Assembly: GCF_001245615.1 (NCBI RefSeq)
Contig: NZ_CWKH01000001.1
Span: forward strand, 248,001-312,000
Direction of reading: 5' to 3'
Length of the DNA: 64,000 bases
From: Mycolicibacterium neworleansense
Lineage (GTDB): Bacteria; Actinomycetota; Actinomycetes; Mycobacteriales; Mycobacteriaceae
Shown here: positions 37,724-49,607 of the stretch, in pieces
How the letters are laid out: every line of letters starts with the position of its first letter
Numbering within the stretch: position 1 is the stretch's first letter
Position numbers and translations under genes: made by a program
The notes under the pieces: generated by a model
What the model was told of the DNA's origin: nothing
Database searches by the model: none
What the model saw: only the letters and a program-made list of their open reading frames with translations

Positions 37724-37777
37724 GGATGGGCGCGAGTGAGTTGGGCTTGACGCGACCCTTCGCGCAAGCGCCCATCC
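37724..37777 (+). promoter_or_regulatory. Long inverted repeat in the ettA leader region
   Basis: Perfect 10-bp arms GGATGGGCGC (37724-37733) and GCGCCCATCC (37768-37777) enclose 34 nt that contain a smaller hairpin CGCG-ACCCTT-CGCG (37751-37764). A -10-like TAGGAT overlaps the first arm (37722-37727). It could be an RNA structure controlling ettA, an operator, or the ssbB terminator. No T-tract follows. Confidence 0.45.
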
Positions 37778-37814
37778 GACATTCCCGAAGAGTTTCAGAA
37801 AGGCACATCACGGC

Positions 37815-39488
<1,674 letters not shown>

Positions 39489-39588
39489 CCCGTGACGAGG
39501 TAAATGGTCGCGGCGGGTTTGGTGACGCTACTAATGTCGCAGCTATGCACCAATGCCGGTGTATGGGCGTGAGTAGGGAGTGATCCGT

Positions 39589-42500
39589 ATGACGGCCGAG
39601 CCGGGAGCTCTTCGCGGACAGGGAATTAGCGACCGGGATCGCTCTCAGGCGCCGCCTGAGATGATCCACCGGCTCGCAGTCGCCTTCCTGTCCACCTATC
39701 GGGCTCCGCAGGCCGACGCACCGGGCGTCGCGGCCACCGGGCCTCAGGCCGCGGTGGCCGAGCGTCTCGTCTCCGATGCCACGGTGGCCGCCCACTATGC
39801 GTTGGGCGGCCAGCGGGCACCGGGGGAGACCAAGGTCGCGGTGTATCCGGGCGACGCCGACTCCGGCCCGGCGTTGCAGATCGTCACCGAGCAGGCGGCG
39901 ATGCTGGTGGATTCGGTGACGGTGCTGCTGCACCGCCACGGCATCGCCTACCCGGCCATCATGAACCCGGTCTTTCGGGTGCACCGCGATGCCGACGGGG
40001 TGCTGCAGGACTTCCAGCCCGCGGCCGAGGCCACCGGGGCCGACGGCGTCGACGAGTGCTGGATCCTGGTCCCGGTCAGCGGCGCGGCCGACGGGCCCGC
40101 CCTCACCGAGGTGGTCGGGCTGGTGCCCGGCGTGCTCGCCGAGGCCCGCCAGATCGGGCTGGATTCTCCGGCCATGGGTGCCGCTCTACACGCCCTGGCC
40201 AACGACGTGGCCACCGATGTCGAGGGCCGGTTTCCCAATGCCGATCGCCGGGACGTCGCGGCGCTGCTGCGCTGGCTCTCGGACGGACACTTCGTGCTGC
40301 TGGGCTACCAGCAGTGCGCCATCAACGACGGCCAGGCCTCGGTCGATCCGGCCAGCCGGCTCGGCGTGCTCAAGCTGCGCGAGGATGTGCTGCCGCCGCT
40401 GACCGCCGCCGACGATCTGATGGTGCTCGCGCAAGCCACGATGCCGAGCTACGTGCGCTACGGCGCCTACCCGTACATCGTTGTCGTGCGGGAGACCGGG
40501 CAACAACGTGACGCCACCGCTACCGAGCATCGTTTCGTGGGCCTGTTCACCGTGGCCGCGATGAACGCCAACGTGCTTGAGATCCCGTTGATCTCGCGGC
40601 GCGTCGAGGAGGCGCTGGCCATGGCCCGGCGCGACCCCAGCCATCCCGGCCAGTTGCTGCGCGACATCGTTCAGACCATCCCGCGCCCCGAACTGTTCGC
40701 GCTGAGCTCCAAGCAACTGCTGGACATGGCGCTGACCGTGGTGGACCTGGGGTCGCGGCGCCGCACCCTGCTGTTCCTGCGTGCGGATCAACTGGCGCAC
40801 TTCGTGTCCTGCCTGGTGTATCTGCCGCGTGACCGCTACACCACCGCGGTCCGGCTGGAGATGCAGGACATCCTGGTGCGCGAGCTCGGCGGCGAGAGCA
40901 TCGACTACTCGGCCCGGGTCAGTGAATCGCCATGGGCGGTGGTTCATTTCACCGTCCGCCTGCCCGACGGCACTACCGCGCACAGCGTGGACACCTCCAC
41001 CGAGAACGAGAACCGGATCCAGGACCTGCTCACCGAAGCCACCCGCAACTGGGGTGACCGCATGACCAGTGCGGCAGCGCACGCGGCGCTCAGTCCCGCC
41101 GCCGTCGAGCACTATGCCTCGGCGTTCCCGGACGATTACAAACAAGCCGTGGCCCCGGCGAATGCCATCGCCGACATCGCGATCATCGAAGGGCTGCAGG
41201 ACAATTCGGTGAAGTTGGTGTTCGCCGAGAGCGGGGAGGACGGGCTCGCCCAGCTCACCTGGTACCTCGGCGGACAGTCGGCCTCACTGAGCGAGTTGCT
41301 GCCGATGCTGCAGTCGATGGGTGTGGTGGTCCTCGAGGAGCGCCCGTACACCGTGCGCCGCGCCGACGGCCTGCCGGTGTGGATCTACCAGTTCAGGGTG
41401 GCCCGGCAGCGCAGCATCCCCGAGGCGCCCGACGCGGCTTCACGCGAGGCGACCGCCCAGCGGTTCGCCGACGCGGTGACCGCGATCTGGCACGGCTGGG
41501 TGGAGGTGGACCGGTTCAACGAACTGGTGCTGCGCGCCGACCTGACCTGGCAGCAGGTGGTGATCCTGCGGGCGTACGCGAAGTACCTGCGTCAGGCGGG
41601 TTTTCCGTACAGCCAGTCGCACATCGAGTCGGTGGTCAACGAGAACCCGCACACCACCCGGTCACTGGTGCAACTGTTCGAAGCGCTGTTCGACCCGTCC
41701 GAGGACACCGCCGGGGAGCGGGACGCCCAGGGGGCGGCTGCCGCCGTGGCCGCCGACATCGATGCCCTGGTGAGCCTGGACACCGACCGCGTGCTGCGCG
41801 CCTTCGCCACGTTGATCCAGGCCACGCTACGCACCAACTACTTTGTGCAGAGCCCGGATTCGGCGCGGCAACGCGGCGTGTTGGCGATGAAGCTGAACCC
41901 CGGCCTGATCAACGAGCTGCCGTTGCCGCGGCCCAAATTCGAGATCTTCGTGTACTCGCCCCGGGTGGAGGGCGTGCACCTGCGGTTCGGGTTCGTGGCC
42001 CGCGGTGGGCTGCGCTGGTCGGACCGTCGTGAGGACTTCCGCACCGAGATCCTCGGCCTGGTCAAGGCCCAAGCGGTGAAGAACGCCGTGATCGTTCCGG
42101 TGGGCGCCAAGGGCGGGTTCGTGGTCAAGCGGCCGCCCGAGCCCACCGGCGACACCGCCGTCGACCGCGAGGCGACCCGCGCCGAAGGTGTTGCGTGCTA
42201 CCAACTTTTCATCTCCGGATTGCTCGACGTGACCGACAACGTCGACAAGGGGACCGGTGCCGTCGTAACCCCGCCCGATGTGGTGCGGCGCGACGGGGAG
42301 GACGCCTATCTGGTGGTCGCGGCCGACAAGGGCACTGCCACCTTCTCCGACATCGCCAATGAGGTCGCCAAGTCCTACGGGTTCTGGCTCGGCGACGCGT
42401 TCGCCTCGGGCGGTTCCATCGGGTACGACCACAAGGCCATGGGCATCACCGCCAAAGGCGCGTGGGAGTCGGTGAAGCGGCACTTCCGGGAGATGGGGGT

Positions 42501-44442
42501 GGACACCCAGACCCAGGACTTCACCGTCGTGGGTGTCGGCGACATGAGTGGTGACGTATTCGGCAACGGCATGCTGCTGTCGAAGCACATCCGGCTGATC
42601 GCCGCCTTCGACCACCGGCACATCTTCGTCGATCCCAACCCCGATGCCGCCCGGTCGTGGGTGGAACGCCGGCGGCTGTTCGACCTGCCCCGGTCCAGTT
42701 GGGAGGACTACGACGCCAAGCTGATCAGCGAGGGCGGCGGTGTCTTCAGCCGTCAGCAGAAGTCCATCCCGATCAGCCCGCAGGCCCGCGCCGCGCTCGG
42801 GATCGACGGTGAGGTAGCGGAACTCACGCCGCCCGCCCTGATGAAGGCCATTCTCAAGGCGCCGGTGGACCTGCTGTGGAACGGTGGTATCGGCACCTAC
42901 GTCAAGGCCGAGACCGAGGCCGACGTCGGTGACCGCGCCAACGACCAGATCCGCGTGTGCGGAAACGAGGTGCGGGCCAAGGTCATCGGCGAGGGCGGCA
43001 ACCTCGGTGTGACGTCCCTGGGACGCATCGAATTCGACCTGGCCGGCGGCCGGATCAACACCGATGCCCTGGACAACTCTGCGGGTGTGGACTGTTCCGA
43101 CCACGAGGTCAACATCAAGATCCTGATCGACTCGCTGGTCACCGCTGGGCGCGTAGAGCCGGGCCAGCGCCGCGATTTGTTGTTGTCGATGACCGACGAG
43201 GTCGGCGCCCTGGTGTTGACCGACAACAAGGACCAGAACGACCTGATGGGCACCAGCCGGGCCAACGCCGCGAGCATGCTGTCGGTCCACGCTCGGATGA
43301 TCAAGGAGTTCGCGGCCAACCGTGGGCTCAACCGGGAGCTCGAGGCGTTGCCATCGGAGAAGGAGATCCGGCGCCGTGTCGACGCCGGAATCGGTTTGAG
43401 CTCACCGGAATTGGCTACCCTGATGGCCCACGTGAAGCTCAACCTCAAAGACGACGTGCTGGCCAGCGACCTGCCCGACCAGGAGGTGTTCGCCGCCCGG
43501 CTGCCGCGGTACTTCCCCGAGAAGCTGCGGGACCAGTTCACCGCCGAGATCCGGTCACACCAACTGCGCCGGGAGATCACCACCACCATGCTGGTCAACG
43601 ATCTCGTCGACACCAGCGGGATCAGCTACGCGTACCGCATCACCGAGGACGTCGGCGTCGGGCCGGTCGACGCGGTGCGCAGCTACGTGGCCACCGACGC
43701 CATCTTCGGGATCGGTGAGGTGTGGCGCCGGATCCGGGCCGCCGGCGATGACGGGGTGCCGGTGTTCGTGACCGACCGGATGACCCTGGACCTGCGCCGG
43801 CTGGTCGACCGGGCCGGGCGCTGGCTGCTCAACTACCGGCCGCAACCGCTGGCCGTCGGCGCCGAGATCAACCGGTTCGCCGCAAAGGTCTCCGCCCTGC
43901 GGCCGAACATGCCGCAGTGGCTGCGCGGTGACGACAAGGCCATCGTCGAGAAGGAGGCCGGAGAGTTCTCCTCGCACGGTGTGTCCGACGAACTGGCGTA
44001 TGCGGTGGCCACGGGGCTGTACCAGTACAGCCTGCTCGACGTGATCGACATTTCCGACATCGTCGACCGCGAGCCGGCCGAGGTGGCTGACACGTACTTC
44101 GCGCTGATGGATCGCCTCGGTGCCGACGGCCTGCTCACCGCGGTGTCCCGGCTGGGGCGCGATGACCGTTGGCATTCCTTGGCGCGATTGGCGATCCGCG
44201 ACGATATCTACGGTTCGCTGCGGGCCCTGTGCTTCGACGTGCTCGCGGTCGGCGAACCCGAGGAGACCGGTGAGGAGAAGATCGCCGAGTGGGAGCTGAC
44301 CAACAGCTCCAGGGTGACCCGCGCCCGCCGCACGCTGACCGAGATATACCAAGATGGTGAGCAGGACCTGGCGACGCTGTCGGTGGCGGCGCGGCAGATC
44401 CGCAGCATGACACGAACGAGTGGAACGGGAACAACTGCGTGA
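39589..44442 (+). CDS. gdh: NAD-specific glutamate dehydrogenase, large (about 180 kDa) class
   Basis: 1617 residues from ATG 39589, with GGGAG 8 nt upstream. It deaminates L-glutamate to 2-oxoglutarate using NAD. N-terminal ACT-like regulatory domains (about 1-700) precede the catalytic core (about 800-1300): [32 protein letters not shown] with the catalytic Lys region, [32 protein letters not shown] for the dinucleotide fold, and [15 protein letters not shown]. In mycobacteria this enzyme is held in check by the FHA protein GarA. Overlaps the thioesterase gene by 4 bp. Confidence 0.95.
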   Translation: MTAEPGALRGQGISDRDRSQAPPEMIHRLAVAFLSTYRAPQADAPGVAATGPQAAVAERLVSDATVAAHYALGGQRAPGETKVAVYPGDADSGPALQIVTEQAAMLVDSVTVLLHRHGIAYPAIMNPVFRVHRDADGVLQDFQPAAEATGADGVDECWILVPVSGAADGPALTEVVGLVPGVLAEARQIGLDSPAMGAALHALANDVATDVEGRFPNADRRDVAALLRWLSDGHFVLLGYQQCAINDGQASVDPASRLGVLKLREDVLPPLTAADDLMVLAQATMPSYVRYGAYPYIVVVRETGQQRDATATEHRFVGLFTVAAMNANVLEIPLISRRVEEALAMARRDPSHPGQLLRDIVQTIPRPELFALSSKQLLDMALTVVDLGSRRRTLLFLRADQLAHFVSCLVYLPRDRYTTAVRLEMQDILVRELGGESIDYSARVSESPWAVVHFTVRLPDGTTAHSVDTSTENENRIQDLLTEATRNWGDRMTSAAAHAALSPAAVEHYASAFPDDYKQAVAPANAIADIAIIEGLQDNSVKLVFAESGEDGLAQLTWYLGGQSASLSELLPMLQSMGVVVLEERPYTVRRADGLPVWIYQFRVARQRSIPEAPDAASREATAQRFADAVTAIWHGWVEVDRFNELVLRADLTWQQVVILRAYAKYLRQAGFPYSQSHIESVVNENPHTTRSLVQLFEALFDPSEDTAGERDAQGAAAAVAADIDALVSLDTDRVLRAFATLIQATLRTNYFVQSPDSARQRGVLAMKLNPGLINELPLPRPKFEIFVYSPRVEGVHLRFGFVARGGLRWSDRREDFRTEILGLVKAQAVKNAVIVPVGAKGGFVVKRPPEPTGDTAVDREATRAEGVACYQLFISGLLDVTDNVDKGTGAVVTPPDVVRRDGEDAYLVVAADKGTATFSDIANEVAKSYGFWLGDAFASGGSIGYDHKAMGITAKGAWESVKRHFREMGVDTQTQDFTVVGVGDMSGDVFGNGMLLSKHIRLIAAFDHRHIFVDPNPDAARSWVERRRLFDLPRSSWEDYDAKLISEGGGVFSRQQKSIPISPQARAALGIDGEVAELTPPALMKAILKAPVDLLWNGGIGTYVKAETEADVGDRANDQIRVCGNEVRAKVIGEGGNLGVTSLGRIEFDLAGGRINTDALDNSAGVDCSDHEVNIKILIDSLVTAGRVEPGQRRDLLLSMTDEVGALVLTDNKDQNDLMGTSRANAASMLSVHARMIKEFAANRGLNRELEALPSEKEIRRRVDAGIGLSSPELATLMAHVKLNLKDDVLASDLPDQEVFAARLPRYFPEKLRDQFTAEIRSHQLRREITTTMLVNDLVDTSGISYAYRITEDVGVGPVDAVRSYVATDAIFGIGEVWRRIRAAGDDGVPVFVTDRMTLDLRRLVDRAGRWLLNYRPQPLAVGAEINRFAAKVSALRPNMPQWLRGDDKAIVEKEAGEFSSHGVSDELAYAVATGLYQYSLLDVIDISDIVDREPAEVADTYFALMDRLGADGLLTAVSRLGRDDRWHSLARLAIRDDIYGSLRALCFDVLAVGEPEETGEEKIAEWELTNSSRVTRARRTLTEIYQDGEQDLATLSVAARQIRSMTRTSGTGTTA

Positions 44443-44846
44443 GTTTTACAGCACCGGTGCACGTGCGCTGGTCGGACATCGACATGTACCAGCACATCAA
44501 TCACGCCACGATGGTGACGATTCTCGAAGAGGCCCGGATCCCTTTTCTGCGTGAGCCTTTCGCGGCCACCATCGATACCATCGGCCTGCTCATCGCCGAC
44601 GTCAGCATCAGCTACAAGGGCCAGCTGCGGCTGGTGGACTCCCCGCTGCAGGTGACCATGTGGTCCAAGCGCGTGCGCGCGGTCGACTTCACCATCGGAT
44701 ACGAGGTGCGGTCGGTGAACGCCGACCCCGATTCCAAACCCTCGGTGATCGGCGAGACCCAACTCGCTGCCGTCCACATCGCCGAACAACGGCTGGAACG
44801 CCTGACGGCCGAGCAGCGCGGTTATCTGGAGAGCCATCTGAGATGA
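44439..44846 (+). CDS. Acyl-CoA thioesterase, 4HBT hotdog family
   Basis: 135 residues. The first strand and helix [19 protein letters not shown] hold the family catalytic Asp (WSDID) and the following His. [10 protein letters not shown] is the hotdog helix, and [14 protein letters not shown] is the central sheet. It hydrolyses an acyl-CoA of unknown chain in the cytosol. GTG 44439 overlaps the gdh stop, and its own stop overlaps the next gene (ATGA), so gdh, thioesterase and the next hypothetical gene are coupled. This order is the same as around Rv2475c. Confidence 0.88.
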   Translation: MSFTAPVHVRWSDIDMYQHINHATMVTILEEARIPFLREPFAATIDTIGLLIADVSISYKGQLRLVDSPLQVTMWSKRVRAVDFTIGYEVRSVNADPDSKPSVIGETQLAAVHIAEQRLERLTAEQRGYLESHLR

Positions 44847-45505
44847 CCGCTCCGGAGCGCGGCCTGTGGATCGACGATCCGCGCGACCGTAGGGATCTGG
44901 CGACGTTCGTCGACCGGGCGTTGCGGTTGGACGATGCCGCGGTGGTGCGGTTGCGGGAGCGGCGGGGGATCGGCGGCGCGGCCGTGGCATGGGTGGCGAC
45001 CGGTCTGGACGTGCTGGCCAGCAGAGTGGTGACCGGGCGGGTGCGGCCCTCGGACCTGTCCGCGGGGGCCGACGCCCTGGTGGCCGGATTGTCCACTGCG
45101 AGTGACGGTTACGTCGATCCGGGCTTCCCCATGGACTCGGCCTGGCGCGGTGGCCTGCCACCCGAGGACGGGTTCGTCCACCTCGACGACGTCCCCGCAC
45201 GGGTGATGCTCGACCTGGCCCAGCAGGGTGGTGCCCTTGCCCGCGAACACGGCAGCGCCCACGGACCGCCGGTGTCGCTGCTGGATCAAGAGGTGATCGC
45301 TGTCAGCGCAGGCGAGCAGCAGGTCGGCGTTCCGATGCGCTGCGTTTTCGCGTTGACCGCCATGGGGTTTCTGCCGCAGACCGGCAATCAGGTCAGCGAG
45401 CAGGAGATCGTCCGGGTCCGCGCACACCCGTCGTGGCTGCGGATCGATGCCCGATTCGGTTCGGTGTATCGCCGCCGTGACAGTGCCGCGTTGATCGTGG
45501 GCTGA
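44843..45505 (+). CDS. Conserved hypothetical protein (Rv2474c-like position)
   Basis: 220 residues from ATG 44843, which overlaps the thioesterase stop by ATGA; an upstream extension of the frame is not supported. I do not recognise a domain. The sequence is soluble, with Asp/Arg-rich helices in the first 60 residues and a beta-rich end (VPMRCVFALTAMGFLPQ, then VRVRAHPSWLRIDARFGSVY). Conserved position after gdh and the thioesterase gene suggests a housekeeping role linked to this operon rather than an accessory gene. Confidence 0.75.
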   Translation: MTAPERGLWIDDPRDRRDLATFVDRALRLDDAAVVRLRERRGIGGAAVAWVATGLDVLASRVVTGRVRPSDLSAGADALVAGLSTASDGYVDPGFPMDSAWRGGLPPEDGFVHLDDVPARVMLDLAQQGGALAREHGSAHGPPVSLLDQEVIAVSAGEQQVGVPMRCVFALTAMGFLPQTGNQVSEQEIVRVRAHPSWLRIDARFGSVYRRRDSAALIVG

Positions 45506-45510
45506 CCGTC

Positions 45511-46041
45511 GTGACGGCGGGCGACTTCGAGTTGACCATGGACGAACTCCGCGTCGTCGCCCGCTACGTGGCGGAGACTGCTGACGACGTCCTCGACGTG
45601 TTCGAGGGCACCCACCCTGACGACCTGCGGCCCCGCGCCGCCGTCGCCGCCGCCTGGGAGTTCGTCCACGGTGCGCCCAGATCCAAGGCGCAGCGGGTCA
45701 CTTCGCTCGACGCGCACCGGGCGGCCGCCGCGGCCGACTCCGAATCCGCGCGGCTGGCCGCACAAGCGGCCGGAGACGCAGCCTCGGCGGCGTACCTGCA
45801 TCCGATCGCCAAAGCGCATCAGGTCGGCCACATCCTGCGTGCCGCGGCGAACGCGGCACGGATAGCCGAGATCCGCGATGGTCCGCAGGCTCGGGACAGT
45901 ACGCTGCGTCGGGCTCGACAACGTGCCACACCGGCGTTGATCGACGTGCTGACCCGTTATCCGCCGGTGCCGTCAGGTCGCGGCCGCGTGGCCCAGCTGA
46001 TGGCGGCGCTGGACGCAGCGTTGCGCACGTCGTCTCGCTAG
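45511..46041 (+). CDS. Imm5-like putative immunity-type protein
   Basis: 176 residues, Ala-rich and entirely helical in appearance. The segment RAAVAAAWEFVHGAPRSKAQR and the following AHRAAAAA and AAYLHPIAKAHQVGHILRAA match, in my recollection, the Imm5-like family first described as immunity proteins of polymorphic toxins. No toxin gene lies beside it, so an immunity role is unproven and a housekeeping role is possible. GTG start 5 bp after the previous gene. The 3' end overlaps the convergent alpha-glucosidase gene by 4 bp. Confidence 0.65.
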   Translation: MTAGDFELTMDELRVVARYVAETADDVLDVFEGTHPDDLRPRAAVAAAWEFVHGAPRSKAQRVTSLDAHRAAAAADSESARLAAQAAGDAASAAYLHPIAKAHQVGHILRAAANAARIAEIRDGPQARDSTLRRARQRATPALIDVLTRYPPVPSGRGRVAQLMAALDAALRTSSR

Positions 46042-47585
46042 ACCAGCCAGACCGCGGCGTCCGCGGGCAGCGTGTCGTCGGTCAGCTCCGCGCTGCTCAG
46101 CAGGACCTGGCCTGACGGCAACGGCACGGCATCGCCGCCCGTATTGAGCACGCAGTTCAGGCCGCCGTCGCGCCGCACTGTCAGAAGTCCGTCCGAGCTT
46201 GTCAGCTCGATGCGGGCCCCGGCGAATTCCGCACGGCTGGAGCGCAATTGGATGGCCCGCCGGTAGAACCCCAGCGTCGATGACGGGTCGCCCTGTTGGC
46301 GGTGGACTGTCAGCGATGCCCATTCGGCGGGCATCGGCAGCCACGTGTCGGGGTTCGAGGAGAACCCGAACGGCGGCGCATCGCCGGACCACGGCATGGG
46401 CACCCGGCACCCGTCCCGCCCGCGTTCGGTGTGACCGGAACGCTCCCACACCGGATCCTGGAGCACCGCGTCGGGCAGGTCGACATTGGGCAACCCGAGT
46501 TCCTCGCCGTTGTAGACGAATACCGCTCCCGGCAATGCCAGCATCACCAGGGCCATCGCCCGCGCCCGCGCCAACCCGCGGGCCCCGCCGCCGTAACGGG
46601 TGACTTCCCGCTCCACGTCGTGATTGGACAGCGTCCACGTCGGCGTCGCCCCGGCCAGGTTGGCCGCGGCGATCGCGTTGTCGATCGCGTCGTGGACCTC
46701 GCCGGCATCGAAATCGGCTTGCACCAGACGGAAGTTGAAGCCCAGATGGAGCTCGTCGGGACGCAGATACCTGGCGAAGCGCTCGTTGCCGTGCACCCAC
46801 ACCTCGCCGACGGCCACCGCCTCGGGATAGTCGTCCAGCACGGTACGGATGAAGCGGTGGATGTCGTGCACGCTGTCGTTGTCGAACCGGGGATCGTCCT
46901 CGCTGTTGCGCAGCAGTGCCGAGTCGGTGACCGTCATGTCGGGCAGCTCGGGCGGCTTCGCCATGCCGTGGGCCACGTCGATGCGGAAGCCGTCGACCCC
47001 GCGGTCGAGCCAGAACCGCAGCGTTTTCTCCAGATCCTCGAACACCGCGGCGTGGTTCCAGTTCAGGTCGGGCTGGGCGGGGTCGAACAGATGGAGATAC
47101 CACTGGCCCGGGGTGCCGTCGGGTTCGGTGATCCGGGTCCAGGCCGGGCCCCCGAACACCGACACCCAGTTGTTGGGCGGTGCATCACCGCGCGGGCCGC
47201 GGCCGTCCCGGAAGCTGTAGCGGTCGCGGCGGGCCGGATCGGCCAGGGCCTCGACGAACCACGGGTGTGCCGAACTGGTGTGGTTGGGCACCAGATCCAT
47301 GGTGACGCGGATCCCGCGGGCGTGGGCGGCTTCGAGCAGGCGGTCGAGGGCGGCGATGCCGCCGAACAACGGATCCACATCGCGCGGGTCCGCGACGTCG
47401 TAGCCGTGGTCGGCCATCGGCGACACCATGACGGGGTTGAGCCACAGGGCGTCGACACCGAGCGCCGCCAGATAGTCCAGCCCCGCGCTCACCCCGTCGA
47501 GGTCACCGACCCCATCGCCGTTGCTGTCGGCGAATGAGCGGGGATAGACCTGGTAGAAAACCGCGTCCGTCCACCACCGGCGCAT
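46038..47585 (-). CDS. aglA: Alpha-glucosidase, GH13
   Basis: 515 residues, (beta/alpha)8 glycoside hydrolase family 13 enzyme acting on alpha-glucosides such as maltose or isomaltose. The four conserved regions are MDLVPNHTS, DGFRIDVAHGMAK with the nucleophile Asp, AVGEVWVHG with the acid/base Glu, and TLSNHDVERE. It begins AVFYQVYPRSFADSNGDGVG, with the Ca-site loop. No signal peptide, so cytosolic. It starts right after glbO ends (1-bp gap), so the two are probably co-transcribed. Confidence 0.93.
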   Translation of the reverse strand: MRRWWTDAVFYQVYPRSFADSNGDGVGDLDGVSAGLDYLAALGVDALWLNPVMVSPMADHGYDVADPRDVDPLFGGIAALDRLLEAAHARGIRVTMDLVPNHTSSAHPWFVEALADPARRDRYSFRDGRGPRGDAPPNNWVSVFGGPAWTRITEPDGTPGQWYLHLFDPAQPDLNWNHAAVFEDLEKTLRFWLDRGVDGFRIDVAHGMAKPPELPDMTVTDSALLRNSEDDPRFDNDSVHDIHRFIRTVLDDYPEAVAVGEVWVHGNERFARYLRPDELHLGFNFRLVQADFDAGEVHDAIDNAIAAANLAGATPTWTLSNHDVEREVTRYGGGARGLARARAMALVMLALPGAVFVYNGEELGLPNVDLPDAVLQDPVWERSGHTERGRDGCRVPMPWSGDAPPFGFSSNPDTWLPMPAEWASLTVHRQQGDPSSTLGFYRRAIQLRSSRAEFAGARIELTSSDGLLTVRRDGGLNCVLNTGGDAVPLPSGQVLLSSAELTDDTLPADAAVWLV

Positions 47586-47586
47586 G

Positions 47587-47991
47587 TCAGAACGCCGAGT
47601 TCACCATCGAGTCCGCGGCCATGTTCAGATAATCCAGCAACGCGCGCCGGTGTGGCTCGTCGAGCGTCGCCGAGTCGATCGAGGCCACCGCGGTGTGCAT
47701 GCAGCGCAACCAGGCGTCGCGCTCGAGATATCCGATCCGGAACGGGGCGTGACGCATCCGCAGCCGGGGGTGGCCACGCTGGTCGGAGTACGTGCGCGGT
47801 CCGCCCCAGTACTGCTCGAGGAACATCCGCAGCCGCTCCTCGGCGCCGTCGATGTCGTCCTCGGGATACAACGGCAGCAGGATCTCGTCCTCGCGCACGA
47901 GCTGGTAAAACCGCGACACGATCGCCGCGAACGTCTCGTGCCCACCGACTTCGTCGTAGAAAGATCGCTGCACCTGCGTCACGTCGTTCAT
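47587..47991 (-). CDS. glbO: Truncated haemoglobin O (group II)
   Basis: 134 residues with the 2-on-2 globin fold. Tyr B10 is in SRFYQLV, the CD-region Tyr in LLPLYPEDD, proximal His F8 in RMRHAPF, and Trp G8 in RDAWLRCMH, the residue set of group II trHbs. It binds O2 tightly and is associated with respiration or peroxide chemistry at the membrane in mycobacteria. Divergent from the HNH gene, with 144 bp between starts, and upstream of aglA on the same strand. Confidence 0.95.
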   Translation of the reverse strand: MNDVTQVQRSFYDEVGGHETFAAIVSRFYQLVREDEILLPLYPEDDIDGAEERLRMFLEQYWGGPRTYSDQRGHPRLRMRHAPFRIGYLERDAWLRCMHTAVASIDSATLDEPHRRALLDYLNMAADSMVNSAF

Positions 47992-48135
47992 TGTGGTCCA
48001 TTGTGGCCCGACGGCGCTCAGGCGCCGGTCACAGCACCGTGGTCACCTGGTGTTCATTGGACTGACCTGCGAACACACAAAGAATTTTCGTGCAGATCTC
48101 CAGGATCCATGGTGGACTGTCTCCTCGGAGGCTCC

Positions 48136-48780
48136 ATGGCGCACAGCAAAAAAAGCCATATGCGACGGACCGGCCACATTCCCGGCCCATCGGGACCCCA
48201 TGTGCCAAATCGCCCCCTGCACAGCGTCGAGGTACTCCCGACGTCGAATCCGGACGCCTCCCTGTGGGGCCGCCGCCGGGTGCTGCTCCTCAACTCCACC
48301 TATGAACCACTGACCGCGCTGCCACTGCGGCGCGCGGTGATCATGGTGATGTGCGGCAAGGCCGACGTCGTGCACGACGACCCGTCGGGGCCGGTCATCC
48401 ACTCGGCCACCCGCACCATCGTGGTGCCTTCGGTGATCCGGCTGCGCACTTTCGTGCGGGTGCCCTACCGCGCCCGCATTCCGATGACGCGGGCCGCGCT
48501 CATGCACCGTGACCGCTTCCGGTGTGCGTACTGCGGAGGGCGGGCCGACACCGTGGACCACGTGATCCCGCGGAGCCGTGGGGGTGAGCACTCCTGGGAG
48601 AACTGCGTGGCGGCGTGCGCACCGTGCAACCACCGCAAGGCCGACCGCCTGCTGGCCGAATTGGGCTGGTCACTGCGATGCGCGCCGATGCCACCGAAGG
48701 GGCAGCACTGGCGACTGTTGTCGACGATCAAGGAGCTGGACCCGGCCTGGGTGCGTTATCTGGGCGAAGGCGCGGCGTGA
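48136..48780 (+). CDS. HNH endonuclease domain protein (Rv2469c-like)
   Basis: 214 residues from ATG 48136 with GGAGG upstream; the much longer frame running over glbO is not real. The N-terminal 45 residues are basic and flexible. The middle LLLNSTYEPLTALPLRRAV segment is typical of actinobacterial HNH proteins of this kind. The nuclease core has CAYCGG, DHVIPRSRGGEHSWEN and CAPCNHRKADR, so two zinc CxxC pairs and the H-N-H catalytic residues are intact. A DNA repair or RNA role is likely because the gene is conserved in the genus core, but no specific function is known. Confidence 0.88.
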   Translation: MAHSKKSHMRRTGHIPGPSGPHVPNRPLHSVEVLPTSNPDASLWGRRRVLLLNSTYEPLTALPLRRAVIMVMCGKADVVHDDPSGPVIHSATRTIVVPSVIRLRTFVRVPYRARIPMTRAALMHRDRFRCAYCGGRADTVDHVIPRSRGGEHSWENCVAACAPCNHRKADRLLAELGWSLRCAPMPPKGQHWRLLSTIKELDPAWVRYLGEGAA

Positions 48781-48826
48781 CGCCGACTTGCTGGGCACTC
48801 TCGGCGCATCGACGTATTGCGGCTGA

Positions 48827-48832
48827 TACGGT
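48827..48832 (+). promoter_or_regulatory. -10 element of a leaderless promoter for the small membrane protein
   Basis: TACGGT ends 6 nt before GTG 48839, with no ribosome site. This favours the GTG start and a leaderless transcript covering this gene and the DUF5130 gene. Confidence 0.5.
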
Positions 48833-48838
48833 TTGCGC

Positions 48839-49072
48839 GTGAGCACAGCACTTACCCATTCCCTCCTCGGAGGGGTTCCGCTGTTGTTGTTCGTGGTCCT
48901 CGCGTTGATCTATCTGACCCGCAAAGGACCGCACCCGGCCACCTACAAGATGTCCGACCCGTGGACCCACGAGCCCATCCTGTGGGCTGCGGAGGAGCCG
49001 CAGGGTCACGGGCATGGCGGGCATGATTCACACGGTGTGACGATCGGAGGCGGCGCAAGTGGCAAGTGGTGA
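48839..49072 (+). CDS. Small membrane protein with His-rich tail
   Basis: 77 residues from GTG 48839. One hydrophobic helix (about residues 8-27, [20 protein letters not shown]) anchors a short polar segment that ends in a His/Gly-rich stretch [11 protein letters not shown]. The tail could bind a metal or act in pH sensing, which is inference. The end overlaps the start of the DUF5130 gene by 14 bp, so the two are made together. A homologous small gene sits at the same place in M. tuberculosis as I recall. Confidence 0.75.
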   Translation: MSTALTHSLLGGVPLLLFVVLALIYLTRKGPHPATYKMSDPWTHEPILWAAEEPQGHGHGGHDSHGVTIGGGASGKW

Positions 49073-49532
49073 AGTTACGACGGTCGCGCCGTCGGATCTG
49101 GAACTGCCGTACGGCTATGCCCTGACCTACAGCGGTCGGATCTCCGGGGTCACCGAGCCCGGCGAGCTGTCGGTGCACTACCCGTTCCCGACGATGGACC
49201 TCGTCGTCCTCGACGACGCGCTGAAGTACGGCTCGCGGGCGGCTAAGGCCCGATTCGCGGTCTACATCGGCGACCTCGGTGTGGACACCGCGGCCACCGC
49301 GCGCGAGATCCTGGCCAAGGTGCCCACCCCCAACAACGCGGTGCTGCTGGCGGTTTCGCCCGACCAGCACGCCATCGAGGTGGTCTACGGCGCCGACGTC
49401 AAGGGTCGTGGCATCGAAGAGGCCGCCCCGCTGGGCGTCTCGGCCGCTGCCGCCTCCTTCAAGGAAGGCAACTTGATCGACGGTCTGATCAGCGCCGTGC
49501 GCGTGCTGTCGGCCGGCGTTTCCCCTGCCTGA
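49059..49532 (+). CDS. DUF5130 (TPM-like) protein
   Basis: 157 residues, conserved actinobacterial family DUF5130. It has an alternating alpha/beta pattern resembling TPM-fold domains: [44 protein letters not shown], then a final helix [20 protein letters not shown]. No signal peptide, so probably cytosolic or bound to the membrane through its small partner. GTG start lies within the 3' end of the His-rich membrane protein gene. Followed by a strong stem-loop terminator. Confidence 0.82.
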   Translation: MASGEVTTVAPSDLELPYGYALTYSGRISGVTEPGELSVHYPFPTMDLVVLDDALKYGSRAAKARFAVYIGDLGVDTAATAREILAKVPTPNNAVLLAVSPDQHAIEVVYGADVKGRGIEEAAPLGVSAAAASFKEGNLIDGLISAVRVLSAGVSPA

Positions 49533-49548
49533 ATCAGTACTCAGCACC

Positions 49549-49590
49549 GCGAGCGTGCGTGGTTGTCGACCGACAGCCGCGCACGCTCGC
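49549..49590. terminator. Long stem-loop terminator between DUF5130 and HNH genes; left copy of the HNH-flanking repeat
   Basis: Perfect outer arms GCGAGCGTGCG (49549-49559) and CGCACGCTCGC (49580-49590), continued inside by GGTTGTCG and CGACAGCC with one G-U, make a stem of about 20 bp with a tiny loop. It serves both convergent genes. The same outer arms recur at 49966-50030. Confidence 0.7.
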
Positions 49591-49607
49591 TGCATTTGCG
49601 GGCTTGC

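Noticed and set aside
47584..48135. N-terminal extension of the HNH gene over glbO
   Set aside because: The extension is antisense to glbO; ATG 48136 has a good GGAGG site and gives the expected size.
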